Counted from the first letter of the stretch, positions 23,001 through 33,062 are shown. The stretch is 64,000 nucleotides of DNA from Nemopilema nomurai (GCA_003864495.1 ML133499.1:1550001-1614000); one strand, 5' to 3'. Numbers and translations: made by a program. Notes: generated by a model from the sequence alone, not told the origin.

Positions 23001-26000
23001 GTAGTAGCAATATTGACAAAAAAGAAGATGTTTTTTTGAAACAAAACAAAACTAGACTCTTACTAGAACTAGTAGCTGTGGGCATTGGAGTGGTGCTTGT
23101 AGTATCTATAAAAAATAAAAAAGGGGTTTTAAGTACAAAATAATGTTTGAATTTTGTCAGAAAACCACTTCCTAGGTAGTGTAGCAAACTGAATTCATCA
23201 TCAGCCAGCAGGGGGGATTCGGGGAAACGTCTTCCAGCTGTGGATTCTCCAGAGAACTTCACCCGACCCTTGGGACAACATTCTTCTCTAAACTACAATT
23301 GGTTTCCTTGATTCATCAATTTTGCCTCATTTTTACATTTGATATTGCATTTTGTTTTTATAACAAACAATATAAAAAGCTTCGAGCTAAATATTGCATC
23401 ACTTGGAAAGTTACTTGTTGAAGGATACAATACGATTAAAAATATATATTTGGCGTCAATGTTTACATTTTTAACAAAGATACTATTTGTTGATTGTCGA
23501 AAACAGCTCAACAAACACGGACTAAAATCTGAATTCTTAATCATTCTATTCAGCAGTAGTAGCAACATTGACAAAAAAGAAGATTTTTTTTAAACAAAAC
23601 AAAACTAGACTCTTACTAGAACTAGTAGCTGTGGACATTGAAGTGGTAATCGCAGCAACTACAAAAAACAAAAGGGGTATTAAATACAATATCATGTTTG
23701 AATTTTGTCAGAAAATTACTTCCTTGCTAGTGTAGCATAGTGAATTCATAAAAAGCCAGCAAGGGAGATTTGGGGAAATGTGTTCCAGCTGTGGATTCTC
23801 CAGAGAACTTCACCCGACCCTTGGGACAACATTCTTCTCTAAACTACAATTTTTTCCCTTGGTTCATCAACTTTGCCTCAGTTTACATTTGATATTGCAT
23901 TTTGTTTTATAACAAACAATATAATAAGCTTTGATCCAAATATTGTATCACTTTGAGAGTTGCTTATTGAAGAAAACAAAACGATTTAAAAGATATAATT
24001 GGCGTCAATGTTTGCATGTTCATGCGCTCTATTAAACTTATATCAAAACTGTGTTGCTTGTAATAGTTTGTTGATTATTTGATTTGTTGATTATTTGATT
24101 CGTCGATTATTTGATTTGTTGATTATTTGATTTGTCGATCATTTGATTTGTCGATTATTTGATTTGTTGATTATTTGATTTGTCGATCATTTGATTTGTT
24201 GATTATTTGATTTGTTGATAATTTGATTTGTTGATTATTTGGTTTGTCGATTATTTGATTTGTCGATCATTTGATTTGTTGATTATTTGATTTGTTGATT
24301 ATTTGATTGAATTTTACTCACAAAAAGAAGAGGATTTGTCAATGCTGGTTGCTAAAAGAAGGTTTGTCATCCGTCATAATTTGAGAAAACGTTTAATGGG
24401 TTTATTTATGCTGTGTCAATTTGAACACTTCTTATTCGACGAGTAGAGATGTCAGAGTCAGAGAAGTGTCAAAAATGGCGTGTGTTAACTATCATTGACG
24501 TATCATAACTCATGACTTAATTAGTTGAACTGTCTTACATGCATATATGCATAACATAAAGTTGACACTGGATTACAGTAGATACAATGGTAAGAAGAGC
24601 ATGATGAGACGAAATGAAATGTATAAGAATTATATATGAGAAGTGAATGTTGAGGCTAGGATGAAATTAATAAACAATGGAAATATCGCTAGAAATTTGA
24701 GGTGTCAGTGACAGAGAAACGATAAAGGACATCCAAACAATAGCAACTATAGATGATATTTGGGTAAGGAATTAGGAGTAAGTAGGAGGAGTGAGTGAAA
24801 AGAGCCTTAGTTAGAATTAACGGGTCATTACAAACGTTCTTCTGAAGTAAAAATCCGCTTTCCTTCTCGTTTTTTTCCCTCGTAATTTCTCGTAACTTGT
24901 AGTTCTTTTTATTTTAATTTTGTAACATCATTCATGCATTGCATTTATGCTTTGAAAAAAATCCGTTTATTAATAAAAAGACCATTTTTACATTAGCGAC
25001 GAAGAAAAAGATTACCGGTGGGTTTCAATGATTTTTTGTAGTATTGAATCAACAAGATATTATTAACTTATCGACAAATATTTAGCGTAATATATCCAAA
25101 GACTTTAGGTTACTAATCAACATCTTTGATACGTTCTTTTTAAAATGCTTTTCTTGGGACAGTTTATTTAACCAGTGAAGATTGCCAGTGAAGACAAATT
25201 TAGATTGCCAGTGAAGTTAGTTTAGGTCTTGTAAACTGACAGCTTTCGATAATCACATATGACCAAAGAAATAAAATCAAAAAATTAAATAATTAAATAA
25301 TCGACAAATCAATTAATCAACAAATCAAATAATCAACAAATCAAATAATTGACAAATCAAATAATCAACAAATCAAATAATCAACAAATTAAATAATCGA
25401 CAAATCAAATAATCAACAAATCAAATAATCAACAAATCAAATAATCAACAAATCAAATAATCAACAAATCAAATGATCAACAAATCAAATAATCAACAAA
25501 TTAAATAATCAACAAATCAAATAATCAACAAATCAAATAATCGAGATATCAAATAATCAACAAATCAAATAATCGACAAATCAAATAATCAACAAATCAA
25601 ATAATTTACAAATCAGATAATCAACAAATCAAATAATCAACAAATCAAATAATCAACAAATCAAATAATCAACAAATCAAATAATCGACAAATCAAATAA
25701 TCGACAAATCAAATAATCGACAAATCAAAGAAGCAACAAATCAAATAATCGACAAATCAAATAATCAACAAATCAAATAATCAACAAATCAAAGAAGCAA
25801 CTTGCTGCCGATTTGCTATGCTCACCACAAGCAAATTCAGCTCTGCCCATAACTCGCAAAGCAATCATAGTCAGGATTAGTGCAATTAGAACTACCATCA
25901 TCACTGGCATTGTCGAGGACTCAAATTAAGTAGCAAACGTTTCTTAGAGCATTACCGTCTGTTTCTGTCGATATTCCTGCGATGGACATGGATGATGATT

Positions 26001-26177
26001 GCGACTGTGTGCTTCCAAGAACCAGGATGACGAAGAACAACTTTATCAACTGCCTGTGAAAGAAAAATACTTCAATATCCGAGGTAGTTTTAAATTGAGA
26101 TGAAAAATTAAATTCAAAGGGAAGGTCAACATTCAATATTGCAATGTATACAAAGCACTAACTTATGCTTACTCCAT
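16875..26177 (-). CDS. Single-pass membrane protein: signal peptide, Ser/Thr stalk, EGF domain, TM helix (EGF-ligand-like)
   Basis: Coding exons in transcript order: 26177-26173, 26053-25956, seven 42-nt exons (23658-23617, 23105-23064, 22553-22512, 21998-21957, 21443-21402, 20891-20850, 20345-20304), 19212-19018, 18704-18629, 17714-17665, 17398-17302 and 17052-16875. They sum to 993 nt, 330 residues plus stop, with every phase matching. Architecture: signal peptide, about 160 residues of Thr/Ser-rich mucin-like stalk, one EGF domain, about 10 juxtamembrane residues, a TM helix and a basic short tail. This is the layout of membrane-bound EGF-family growth factor precursors, and the EGF motif is split between Cys4 and Cys5 as in those genes. 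A membrane mucin with one EGF domain is the alternative. Function is inferred. Confidence 0.75.
17302..17398 (-). CDS. Exon: transmembrane helix and stop-transfer of the EGF protein
   Basis: The acceptor is CTTCCATTGCAG and the donor GTAGGT, phase 1 in, phase 2 out. It encodes YKPLVYAFGGATGFLLLVIC followed by IALIISCKKSRG. The hydrophobic run of about 23 residues, flanked by a Cys and KK/SR basic residues, is a textbook type I stop-transfer sequence. Confidence 0.8.
17665..17714 (-). CDS. Exon: C-terminal half of the EGF domain (Cys5-Cys6)
   Basis: The acceptor is TTAATCTTCTAG and the donor GTGAGT; 50 nt, phase 2 in, phase 1 out. The peptide is (V)CIGDHYGSKCEKEANP. The spacing CxxxxxxxxC with Y-G-x-K-C matches the end of an EGF domain (usually G-x-R-C in EGF receptor ligands). 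Confidence 0.8.
17983..18385. repeat. Degenerate minisatellite, GTGGCACAAATTACTT-type unit of about 30-35 bp
   Basis: About a dozen diverged copies of AATGTGGCACAAATTACTT, with spacers such as GCTTCCATTAGCT or TCTCGATCAA, lie inside the intron that splits the EGF domain (17715-18628). Unit length varies. No coding potential is seen. Confidence 0.8.
18629..18704 (-). CDS. Exon: N-terminal half of the EGF domain (Cys1-Cys4)
   Basis: The acceptor is CTACAAAG and the donor GTAAGT; 76 nt, phase 1 in, phase 2 out. The peptide (G)CNANQNNCKNNGKCYVGSD ends at NSMLC-V. Joined to the next exon the cysteine spacing is C-x6-C-x5-C-x9-C-x-C-x8-C, an EGF fold. The splice falls in the single residue between Cys4 and Cys5. 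Confidence 0.82.
19018..19212 (-). CDS. Exon: Ser/Thr-rich stalk, 65 codons
   Basis: The acceptor is AATTTTTCAG and the donor GTAAGT, phase 1-1. The peptide begins ASGTTTTMVSGSVAATQTTE and continues with more than one third Ser and Thr, plus Pro, to SISPNTAG. It is a likely mucin-type O-glycosylated stalk joining the repeat exons to the EGF domain. Confidence 0.75.
19300..19545 (+). mobile_element. Dispersed element, family M, foldback copy 3
   Basis: In the intron between the stalk exon (19212) and the first repeat exon (20304). The right half matches copy 2 (GTTTTCGATCCGCATCTAG, GTACTCTGAGGAGTGTCGGA-like, GTTCCGCTTTTTCTAGCAAT). The left end (TACAAAACTTCACAATTGCT, then AGAAAAGG) is the reverse complement of the family's right end, so the copy is a foldback. 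Confidence 0.6.
19938..20003 (+). repeat. Short tandem repeat, about 28-bp unit, 2-3 copies
   Basis: AGGCACAGGGTGTCCGAAAT plus GACGAA/GACAAA is repeated twice with a third partial copy, in the intron just outside the exon-bearing array. Confidence 0.75.
20150..24015 (-). repeat. Exon-bearing tandem array, seven units of about 552 bp
   Basis: Seven near-identical units have a register of 546-555 bp (exon starts 20304, 20850, 21402, 21957, 22512, 23064, 23617). Each contains intron sequence (e.g. ACGTCTTCCAGCTGTGGATT and TGATATTGCATTTTGTTTTT) and one 42-bp exon on the minus strand. Two sub-types are seen: one with GCTAGTGTAGCATAGTGAAT (units 2, 5, 7) and one with GGTAGTGTAGCAAACTGAAT (units 1, 3, 4, 6). 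Units 2+3 closely match units 5+6, so a two-unit block was probably duplicated. Units 2 and 5 look almost identical, which implies recent homogenisation. Confidence 0.92.
20304..23658 (-). CDS. Seven 42-nt symmetric exons: 14-residue Thr/Ser-rich stalk repeats
   Basis: Each array unit has an acceptor after a T-rich tract (TTTTTATAG; TTTTTTGTAG in unit 7), a 42-nt exon and donor GTAAGAG, phase 1-1. Exons: 20304-20345, 20850-20891, 21402-21443, 21957-21998, 22512-22553, 23064-23105 and 23617-23658. The typical peptide is N-TTSTTPM(S/P)TATSS. The end units differ: TASTTPLLATAGS next to the EGF side and AAITTSMSTATSS next to the signal peptide side. Adding or losing a unit keeps the frame, so allele length should vary by 14 residues. 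The exons are too short to be found as ORFs, and open frames running through the units on either strand are mostly intron. Confidence 0.75.
24065..24307 (+). repeat. 16-bp minisatellite, arm 1 of an inverted pair
   Basis: About 15 copies of GATTATTTGATTTGTT with T/C changes (TTG, TCG, GATCAT). It lies in the intron upstream of the first repeat exon. The array at 25290-25797 is the same unit in reverse complement. Confidence 0.92.
24322..24351 (-). CDS. Candidate 30-nt microexon of the EGF membrane protein
   Basis: On the minus strand ACCTTCTTTTAG precedes and GTGAGT follows a 30-nt stretch that is phase 1-1 and encodes (A)TSIDKSSSF, Ser-rich like its neighbours. It would insert between the signal peptide exon and the first repeat exon without breaking frame. 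The sequence is short and the fit could be chance. It is not counted in the 330-residue model. Confidence 0.3.
25290..25797 (-). repeat. 16-bp minisatellite, arm 2 of an inverted pair
   Basis: About 32 copies of AACAAATCAAATAATC, the reverse complement of the unit at 24065-24307, about 1 kb away. Variants include CGACAAATC and GAAGCAACAAATC. A transcript of either strand through both arrays could form a long imperfect hairpin. Confidence 0.92.
25826..25910 (-). CDS. Candidate alternative first exon with a second signal peptide
   Basis: ATG at 25910-25908 (A at -3) opens MPVMMVVLIALILTMIALRV then MGRAEFAC, with donor GTGAGC at 25825, phase 1. The hydrophobic core followed by a short polar end is a good signal peptide. 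The exit phase is the same as that of the exon 25956-26053, so either could splice to the first repeat exon. Another frame here (after a possible acceptor) is hydrophilic and hits a stop before any donor. Without transcripts it may be an alternative promoter product or chance. Confidence 0.4.
25956..26053 (-). CDS. Exon: signal peptide of the EGF membrane protein
   Basis: The acceptor is TTCTTTCACAG and the donor GTAATG; phase 2 in, phase 1 out. After the first exon's M-E the peptide reads QLIKLFFVILVLGSTQSQ, then SSSMSIAGISTETDG. Basic start, hydrophobic core and a cleavage-like GSTQSQ end make a standard signal peptide. A Ser/Thr-rich mature N-terminus follows. Confidence 0.72.
26173..26177 (-). 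CDS. First coding exon (ATG-GA) of the EGF membrane protein
   Basis: ATGGA is directly followed by donor GTAAGC, phase 2, giving M-E(Q...). It is a 5-nt coding end of a 5' UTR exon. It fits the phase 2 entry of the signal peptide exon 119 bases away. Chosen because no in-frame Met precedes the hydrophobic core within that exon. Confidence 0.55.
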
Positions 26178-29100
26178 CAAATGACTAAATGGCTGAAAAA
26201 TTCAAACTTCTTTGATGTCATTAACTGCATAGGATTATCTTGATATATTTTTCCTGAAGCAAATGAAATGGCTTCGCATCTAGCCCGATAGGAAAATTCA
26301 AAATGCCTACTTCTACACTTATGCTGTTTCAGTGTTCTATTGATTTTCCACGGATTTACCAAAAAAGTTAGAATATTCCGTTACAGAGGAAAAAACGAGA
26401 AGTCTAAAAGGTTAGGAATCATAGCAGGAGAAATACCAAGGTATCCATATTACTGTTAACTAAATCTGGCTTTCCTAACTTCCCATCAAGAATCAAATAA
26501 CGTTAAAGGTAAAAACAAGTCACTAGGAAGAGCACATGGGAAAATCCATTCCTTATTTACACACAAGCCCGGACGCGGAGAATTGCAAGATAGAGAGAAA
26601 AATTTGTCTACATGTTGCCTAGCAGCATAAAACAACAGCAACACCAACATATGAGGTATTTTTGAAAGAATAGATTAACATTAATTGCCTAAAAGCGCTA
26701 TAAAAGCATTCTGAAGAATTATAAATTATAAAACTAAGAAAAATGTGCGTAAGAGTGCTTTTGAAAAAATTTAAATCACTACACCAGACATTATAATGTC
26801 AAAACAATAGTGACATTGAGCCTCTATGTGGTACAATCTACCTTGGGACTTCTTGTCGGAAAGTGTAGAAAGGTGTAAACATACTGGATAGAACGTTTTC
26901 ATAGTCACCCAGGCCGCTTCGTCTCCAACAGACAAGCTTAGGCCTTCCATTCGTAGCGACAATGGAATTCGCTCGATTAAACCTGTAAACTTACGCAGTG
27001 ACGCCTACAAGGCTCGGGTCTAGGTGCCCTCTAAGGCTTCTTATTTTAGGGGGCTCCAACCAAAATTATGTTAAGGATATACAAAGTGCTGCTGATGAAT
27101 TGCGTACGATGACACGAACTACTTTGGCATATTTTAGGAGGCCTAAAGCCCCTGCAGTCGTAAATGCGGCCCTGTTCTTATGGCGTTAATGGTATATGTC
27201 CTTCGCTCTACGTAGCAGAAACATATCTATCCGTCAAATACACGTCAGTCAAGCTCCACGTGACTTGTACATATCAAGTGACTTTGCTTGTAAATAGCAC
27301 GTGATTGGCTATTTCGAATTCATGTTTATTGAGTTCATGAAAACATATACGAGTTAATTGCGTTTTCTCCAGCCCCTCGCTCTTGTTTACAGTGTAAAAC
27401 GCCTTGTTTACATTTACAGGGATATTATGGTGATGCGAATCAATTAGAAAATCACAAGCCTGAAGAGATGTCAATCAACTATTACTACCAGGTTTCTTTG
27501 CATGGCCCGGTCGAAAATCAGGTCCAGACCATAAGATTGACAAACAAAACACGGGGGCACCTTAATGCGATTTGAAGTTCATGAATTGCGACATGGCGTC
27601 TTTTATTTGCTGTTAGGAAATTCACTAGGTAAAAACATGATTTAGATTGAATTCTGAAGACGTCTTTATAAGCTTTCATTGATCCAATTCAATATAGTAA
27701 ACAGGTGCTCAAAGCAGTCAATCAAAGTCTCCTCATCGAACAGGTAGCACGCGTGGCGTTCAGAGGGGGAGCTGTTAGATAAAGGCATTGCTTGGAAATG
27801 GGGGGGGGGCAAGAGGGTTAGAATTTTGACCTTGCCTTCCCACATCCTGACGTACTACACAATGAGCCACTCTTCAAATGAGATAACTTTTTGTGCAGAT
27901 GTAAGCAAATACATCTAGGGTTGACAGAAGGATGGCTCTTTAAAGGTAAAGAAAAAGTTATTATCGACAACACGAAAAGAAAACGCTCTTGTTTGAAAAT
28001 TGCTAAAGGTTTGGGACTTGTTTCGAGCCTTAAACATCCCTTTGACAATGACAAAAAGAGCACCCTTCTCTCTCACTCATCAATTAAAACCGTATAAGCC
28101 AAACAAAGGGTACTAGCCATGCAACCCCAAAACACCCCCCTGGCAGTTTCCACCCATACTACTCCGCCGGCCAATGACTCGGAAACGAGCGTTATTCATC
28201 CTTCACGGCTAACCCTCTCGCACTTGACAATTCGCCTGCCAAGAACCCGCAATGATGACATTTTGAGCAGCGTCGAATTTCAGAACATTTCTTTGCCTTT
28301 ACATCACACAAATCCGTCGTCCACAGTAAGCCAATGTTTCTCAGTAAGACGGACACGTGACCCGGTGCGTGTCTGTTTCCAAAGAAACGAACTGCTAACA
28401 ATTCAGTTTGTGTTAGAAGGCCGTTGACGTCTGGTTTAAGTAAGGACTGGTGTAGTTGCAGCGAAATGATCAATTTATAAAATGAGAAATTTCAGAGGCC
28501 AAGTTTGCGCTAGCAATTCCAAAAAAAGCGAATAAAGTCGCAATTAATGATAATTCAGAGGCGCTTTCGATGGCAATTTAGATACCTTGGAAGGAAATTT
28601 GGCTCGGCAACAAGTAAACAGGATATTCGAAAACAACACATTTATTTGCCCCATGCCAATAAGGCAAAGTGGTTGTGTTTACCGGACATGTTCTCACATG
28701 CAAATGTTTAATCCGGCCTAAATTGCGTTCCCCCCTGGAAGCACTTTGGACTTGCGAGGTTGTAACAAACATTGGCGCTAAAAAGCATGATGGCTATCTT
28801 CTCGTGTTTGTGGCCTAGTTCTCGTGTTCATTTCGATTTCAAGGTTTCGCCTTTTGGCACCGTCAAAATGATCGAGTGCATGCCTGCATAATTTGTGTTA
28901 AATGCAAGTAGGCCAGTCTCAAAGTACCTGCTGAAAATGTTTTTGGGCATTTGTGTTCACTTTTAACTAGCGAAAGGCTTGCTTTGATCACAAAACTAAA
29001 TAAAAATGTGACGCAAAAGTCGAGAGTTGTATTACTAGTAAAAAGCAGCATTGTCTGTGAAAAATAACAACTTTATTTTTTGGTGGCAGCAAGATAGGCC

Positions 29101-32100
29101 CTGACTTCGGTCTTAGCCAGTCAATGGACTGGAAGTTCCGTAAAAATGAAGCGACTTTACCCAACGCAAAGATTCTGTCAACGTTTTGTCAAAATCGTCC
29201 TACCAATACAAAATCGTTACAAAAGCAATACAACAAATCAGTAAATAAACATGCGAAGTAATTTCATCAAGCAATCAAGTTCGCTTTTTTCTAAACACAT
29301 GCTTAACAGGAAGGAGCTGACAACATGGAACTTGTGATGACAGAAGATGAGGCAACTTACGAATTCATCTTTATTGCTTCCCGTATTCAAACAATCCCCA
29401 GTTATTTAGAAAATAGTTTGGTCGAGTTTCGCAAATGCAGATGGTGCCTCGATTTGCTGCCAGAATGTGCGCTGGAAATCGCTGAAAGTTGAGAAGCGGG
29501 TATTGACCACAAACCACATTCGTCGTTTCAGCTTCTGTTTTACGAGCCGATTTCAACTTCCGTGCTTCTCTGAATGACGCTGTGTCATCAGTCCGGCTTC
29601 ATGGGACCGGCCACCCCCCGGTCTAGACCGCCGTAACCTAAGAACCGCCTCAAAATGTTTGAAGAGATGACGTGTCTAGTCATACAATGTAAAAAGGAGG
29701 AGGGGGGATGAAGGGCTTATCATTAATGTTTTTAACAACTTTCAGGAATTTTTGCAGGGGTTCCTAAAAGTGTCCCCATGGGTAAGTGAAAATCTATTTG
29801 ATTATAAAAAAAAATTGGTCGACAACCACCATTTTAAAAACGTGGTTTTCGTTATCAGAAGTATCATTTGTGACAAACATTTACTGACTGCAAATAGAGC
29901 AAATGCATCAGGCGAAAACTGGAGAGGGGTCATGCAGCTGTCAAATACACCTACGCCTCCAAGGACGGGGGTCAACAGCCTACTGCCTACTCAGCAGGAA
30001 GGAGTGACCTCACCGTGCGACTAAAGGTTCAATAGCAGATAATACCCCTGTGCTTTAGTGATAATCTCGAGTCATTTGCCAAATGCATTGCAAGTTGCAA
30101 AATTGAACCTTTCAAATAAAAAGGTTTGAATATATATATATACAAAACCGCTCTAAACCTTAAAGCATTTATGAGTTATCTGAACAAAGTTTTAATTCCG
30201 TAATTTTAGTTCCATATTAACATTCATGAAAAGCCATGAACTTCAAACTTTCTAGTAACTCCAACAAGTAAGCAAAAAGAAAGAAGTGTTATAAAAACAA
30301 GCTTAGCTTGAAAAAAATGAATTTGATTTGTCTGCAACTTTACATAACTTCCGTATATGTGAGATTCTCAGCTATCCAAAATGCTAAACACTTATATTTC
30401 AAAAATTTCGTAGGGAATTTGTCGTTGGCTGTGTATATTTTTTAATTGAACTGGTTGTTTTGAAAACTTTTCTACACATAGAACGTGAGAATAAATGTAT
30501 TCAATGCTTTTTGACCCATCCAAAATGAAATTGCTCGTAGTTTCTTTTCACATTCTGAGATACATTAAGGTTACAAAGAGAAAATTCAATCTTTATCCCG
30601 CATGAATTGTCTGTGGTTTGCTTCAAATTCTAACTGGTCGAAGCTAAGTCAGGCTAACTCAGTGGAACTTATTACTGACCATAGAGCTAAATGATTTCTA
30701 TGAACTACATGCTTCCAAAACTCATCTTCTACCTTCGAGGCGATGTTTCTAGAACCATTCTCGTTTTACCTATTATTAACATTGGTTAAAAATAATCAGT
30801 TCTTATTAATCAAGTTAAGTAAACCACTAGTAGACTTTGAACCAGGAAAATGTTGATTTGACATGATTTGTCAAATAGTGCTCATGTTCTCGACGGGGGT
30901 CTCAGATTGATTTGGAGATTTATACTGCATTTGTTCTTTGTAAACTAAAAGTAAAAGTTTCAATCTAAAAAGAATTACATCTTATTGTTCTGTGAACGAC
31001 CCTAACGAAGGCTTTGAAGAATTCAACTCAAGATACTTTTACGACAATGTCATTGCTACTTTTCTTCATGAATAATGCTAGCCATTAACATCTTAAACAA
31101 AGGAGCATGCGTTGATAATTAGTTTGCTGTGTAATCAATACTTTCGAATCACCAAGCGAGAAGAATAGTTTCCAAATTTCATGGCGTTTTGCTTGTGACG
31201 CACACCCTAAGAAACAATTCTAACTTTATTGACCTATTTAAGAACGTGCGTGTTTATTACTTCTTGAACTACTTTTCAAGGTGATCAGACAGCTTAAATG
31301 AAAATGATGATGCTATTGTCTGATTCATCTTGAAAACAAGAATGTATAGGGAGTCGACTGATTGGCCTATTTCAAAACACAGGAATTCACTACATTTCGA
31401 ATGACCTCTAAGCCGTTTCTCAAGATGATCGAATTTCTCGAATGGGAACTTACTGGTCAAGTTTGATTCACAGTTCGATATGGAATTATCTCAGAAGGAT
31501 TAAGATTCCTGCAAGGAGTAACGAAAAAGCTAAGAGACTCCTGGGGTGAAGGGATCGTTTCTGAAGGGTGAGGAGGGGTAGGGGCATAACAGCGGGGCTC
31601 CTTAAAGTCTTGAACTGTTTATTTCTACCTCCGTGCCTATCACAATGCTTTAACGCCAAAAAGTTTCATAAACAAATAAATTTCGAGAACTCGGCAACAC
31701 CCATACTGTATCAATAGAACAGTCTCAAACAAACCCTAAAATATTAAGAACATTAGCCGTCTTTCTTTCTATGACAAAACGTCTTTATCAGCAATGATTC
31801 TTTTCACAATAATTTCACATTAACCAGAATATTGAGCTGTTGTTTTTTGGGCTTGATTGAACAAATGCGAATTTTGAAATCCACCTCTCCGTGTCCAGGC
31901 TACCTGCTGAAAACACTGATGCGATATTTTCAGAGACATAATACTTTCGTATATATAATATGAAGTATTATGATATTCAATGATGTTTTCCGAGCCACCA
32001 AGGTTACCTAAGAGCTTGTCGCGTGAGACAAGATGACTAGCTTCAAATTCGGCCTCCGTATGGTTAGGAGTCTTTGACATATATTTGACATATAAGTTCC

Positions 32101-33062
32101 ATTGATGTGCCACCATTTAAGTTACACTTTCAGCAATAAAACAGGACACGATTTGCATAACATCCAGACAAGGAACAAAGAGCAATACCATCTATCTAAT
32201 GTAAGGACAAATTGGGGGAAGCAAGTGTCATCCTATCGGTTTGTTGATGACTGGAATAAACTGGACACAAACATTAAGTTGGCAGGAACTTTTAATATTT
32301 TTAAACAAAGGTTTTGGACAATGTGAACTGATTTTATCCACTATGGTGAACTTTTTTTTTGATTTTGTAATTTTTTACTAAATCGATATAATTAGTTAAA
32401 TAGAGGACCCTCATGAAAAGCACCCTCGAGTGACTGAGGCCATCCTCTGTAAATATTTGTATTATTATTATTATTATTATTCTTATAATTATTATTATTA
32501 TTACATGAAGTGCTCCTTCGCAGCTACTAACAGTGCCCATTTTTTGCCTGCTGTGGCGCTGAAAGGGTCCTTTGAAGTGCCGTGTAAGAAGAAATAAACA
32601 AAAGTTATGGATGGTATCTTCAAGGCCTAGTTTATTAATATTTTTGCGTTTAATTCCTTCTTTTTTGCAACCACCCATGGCTGAAAAATACGTTCATAGC
32701 GCCCCCCCCCCACTCTATAGCCGTTTCCTACCTCCCTGCCCACCTCACCCAGAACCCTCTTCACCCTTAACACCATGCGAAATCCAATCAGTGACGCTTT
32801 CCTAAGCAGGCAACTCATTTGAAGCAAATTATCCAGCAAGATATCACGTGGTCCAGCTGTTTCGGTCGAATAGCACCTGTCTCGTGCACTTTAGAACAGG
32901 TAAAAGTGTTTGCAGATGCTCCCTTCACAAGTTTTCCCGCATGAACAAAAGGCTGTTTAAAAACAATTCCTTTGTTTGTTCTGCTCTGCCTTTCAATATG
33001 CAGTATGATGTTTAACTTGGTGCTTTGTCTAAAACACTAATTCGTGCGTTTTTGGCGTTATA
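26178..33062. other. 6.9-kb interval without supported genes, except a LINE fragment at its right end
   Basis: AT-rich sequence. Short ORFs are present on both strands (e.g. 28119-28427) but show no domain, no paired splice sites and no conserved look. It holds a C/G homopolymer run near 27801, an (AT)n run near 30130 and the LINE end at 32105-32502. Confidence 0.5.
32105..32502 (+). mobile_element. 5'-truncated LINE 3' end: reverse transcriptase C-terminus, 3' UTR and (ATT)n tail
   Basis: The frame 32105-32326 encodes TRNKEQYHLSNVRTNWGKQV then FVDDWNKLDTNIKLAGTFNIFKQRF. This is the usual end of non-LTR reverse transcriptase proteins (R-x-N-WGK...W-N-x-L...FK). A short 3' UTR (CACCCTCGAGTGACTGAGGC) and an ATT microsatellite (about 32459-32502) follow, as in CR1/L2-type elements. 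The 5' part is absent, so it is a dead copy. Confidence 0.72.

Noticed and set aside
20534..23593. Repeated plus-strand ORFs of 84-126 codons through the array (FVFITNNIKS... type)
   Set aside because: They recur only because the units are repeated, are broken in units 1 and 4, and run antisense to well-formed splice signals. Better explained as intron sequence.
28119..28427. 102-codon plus-strand ORF
   Set aside because: Overlaps a similar-length ORF on the other strand; no motif or splice evidence.
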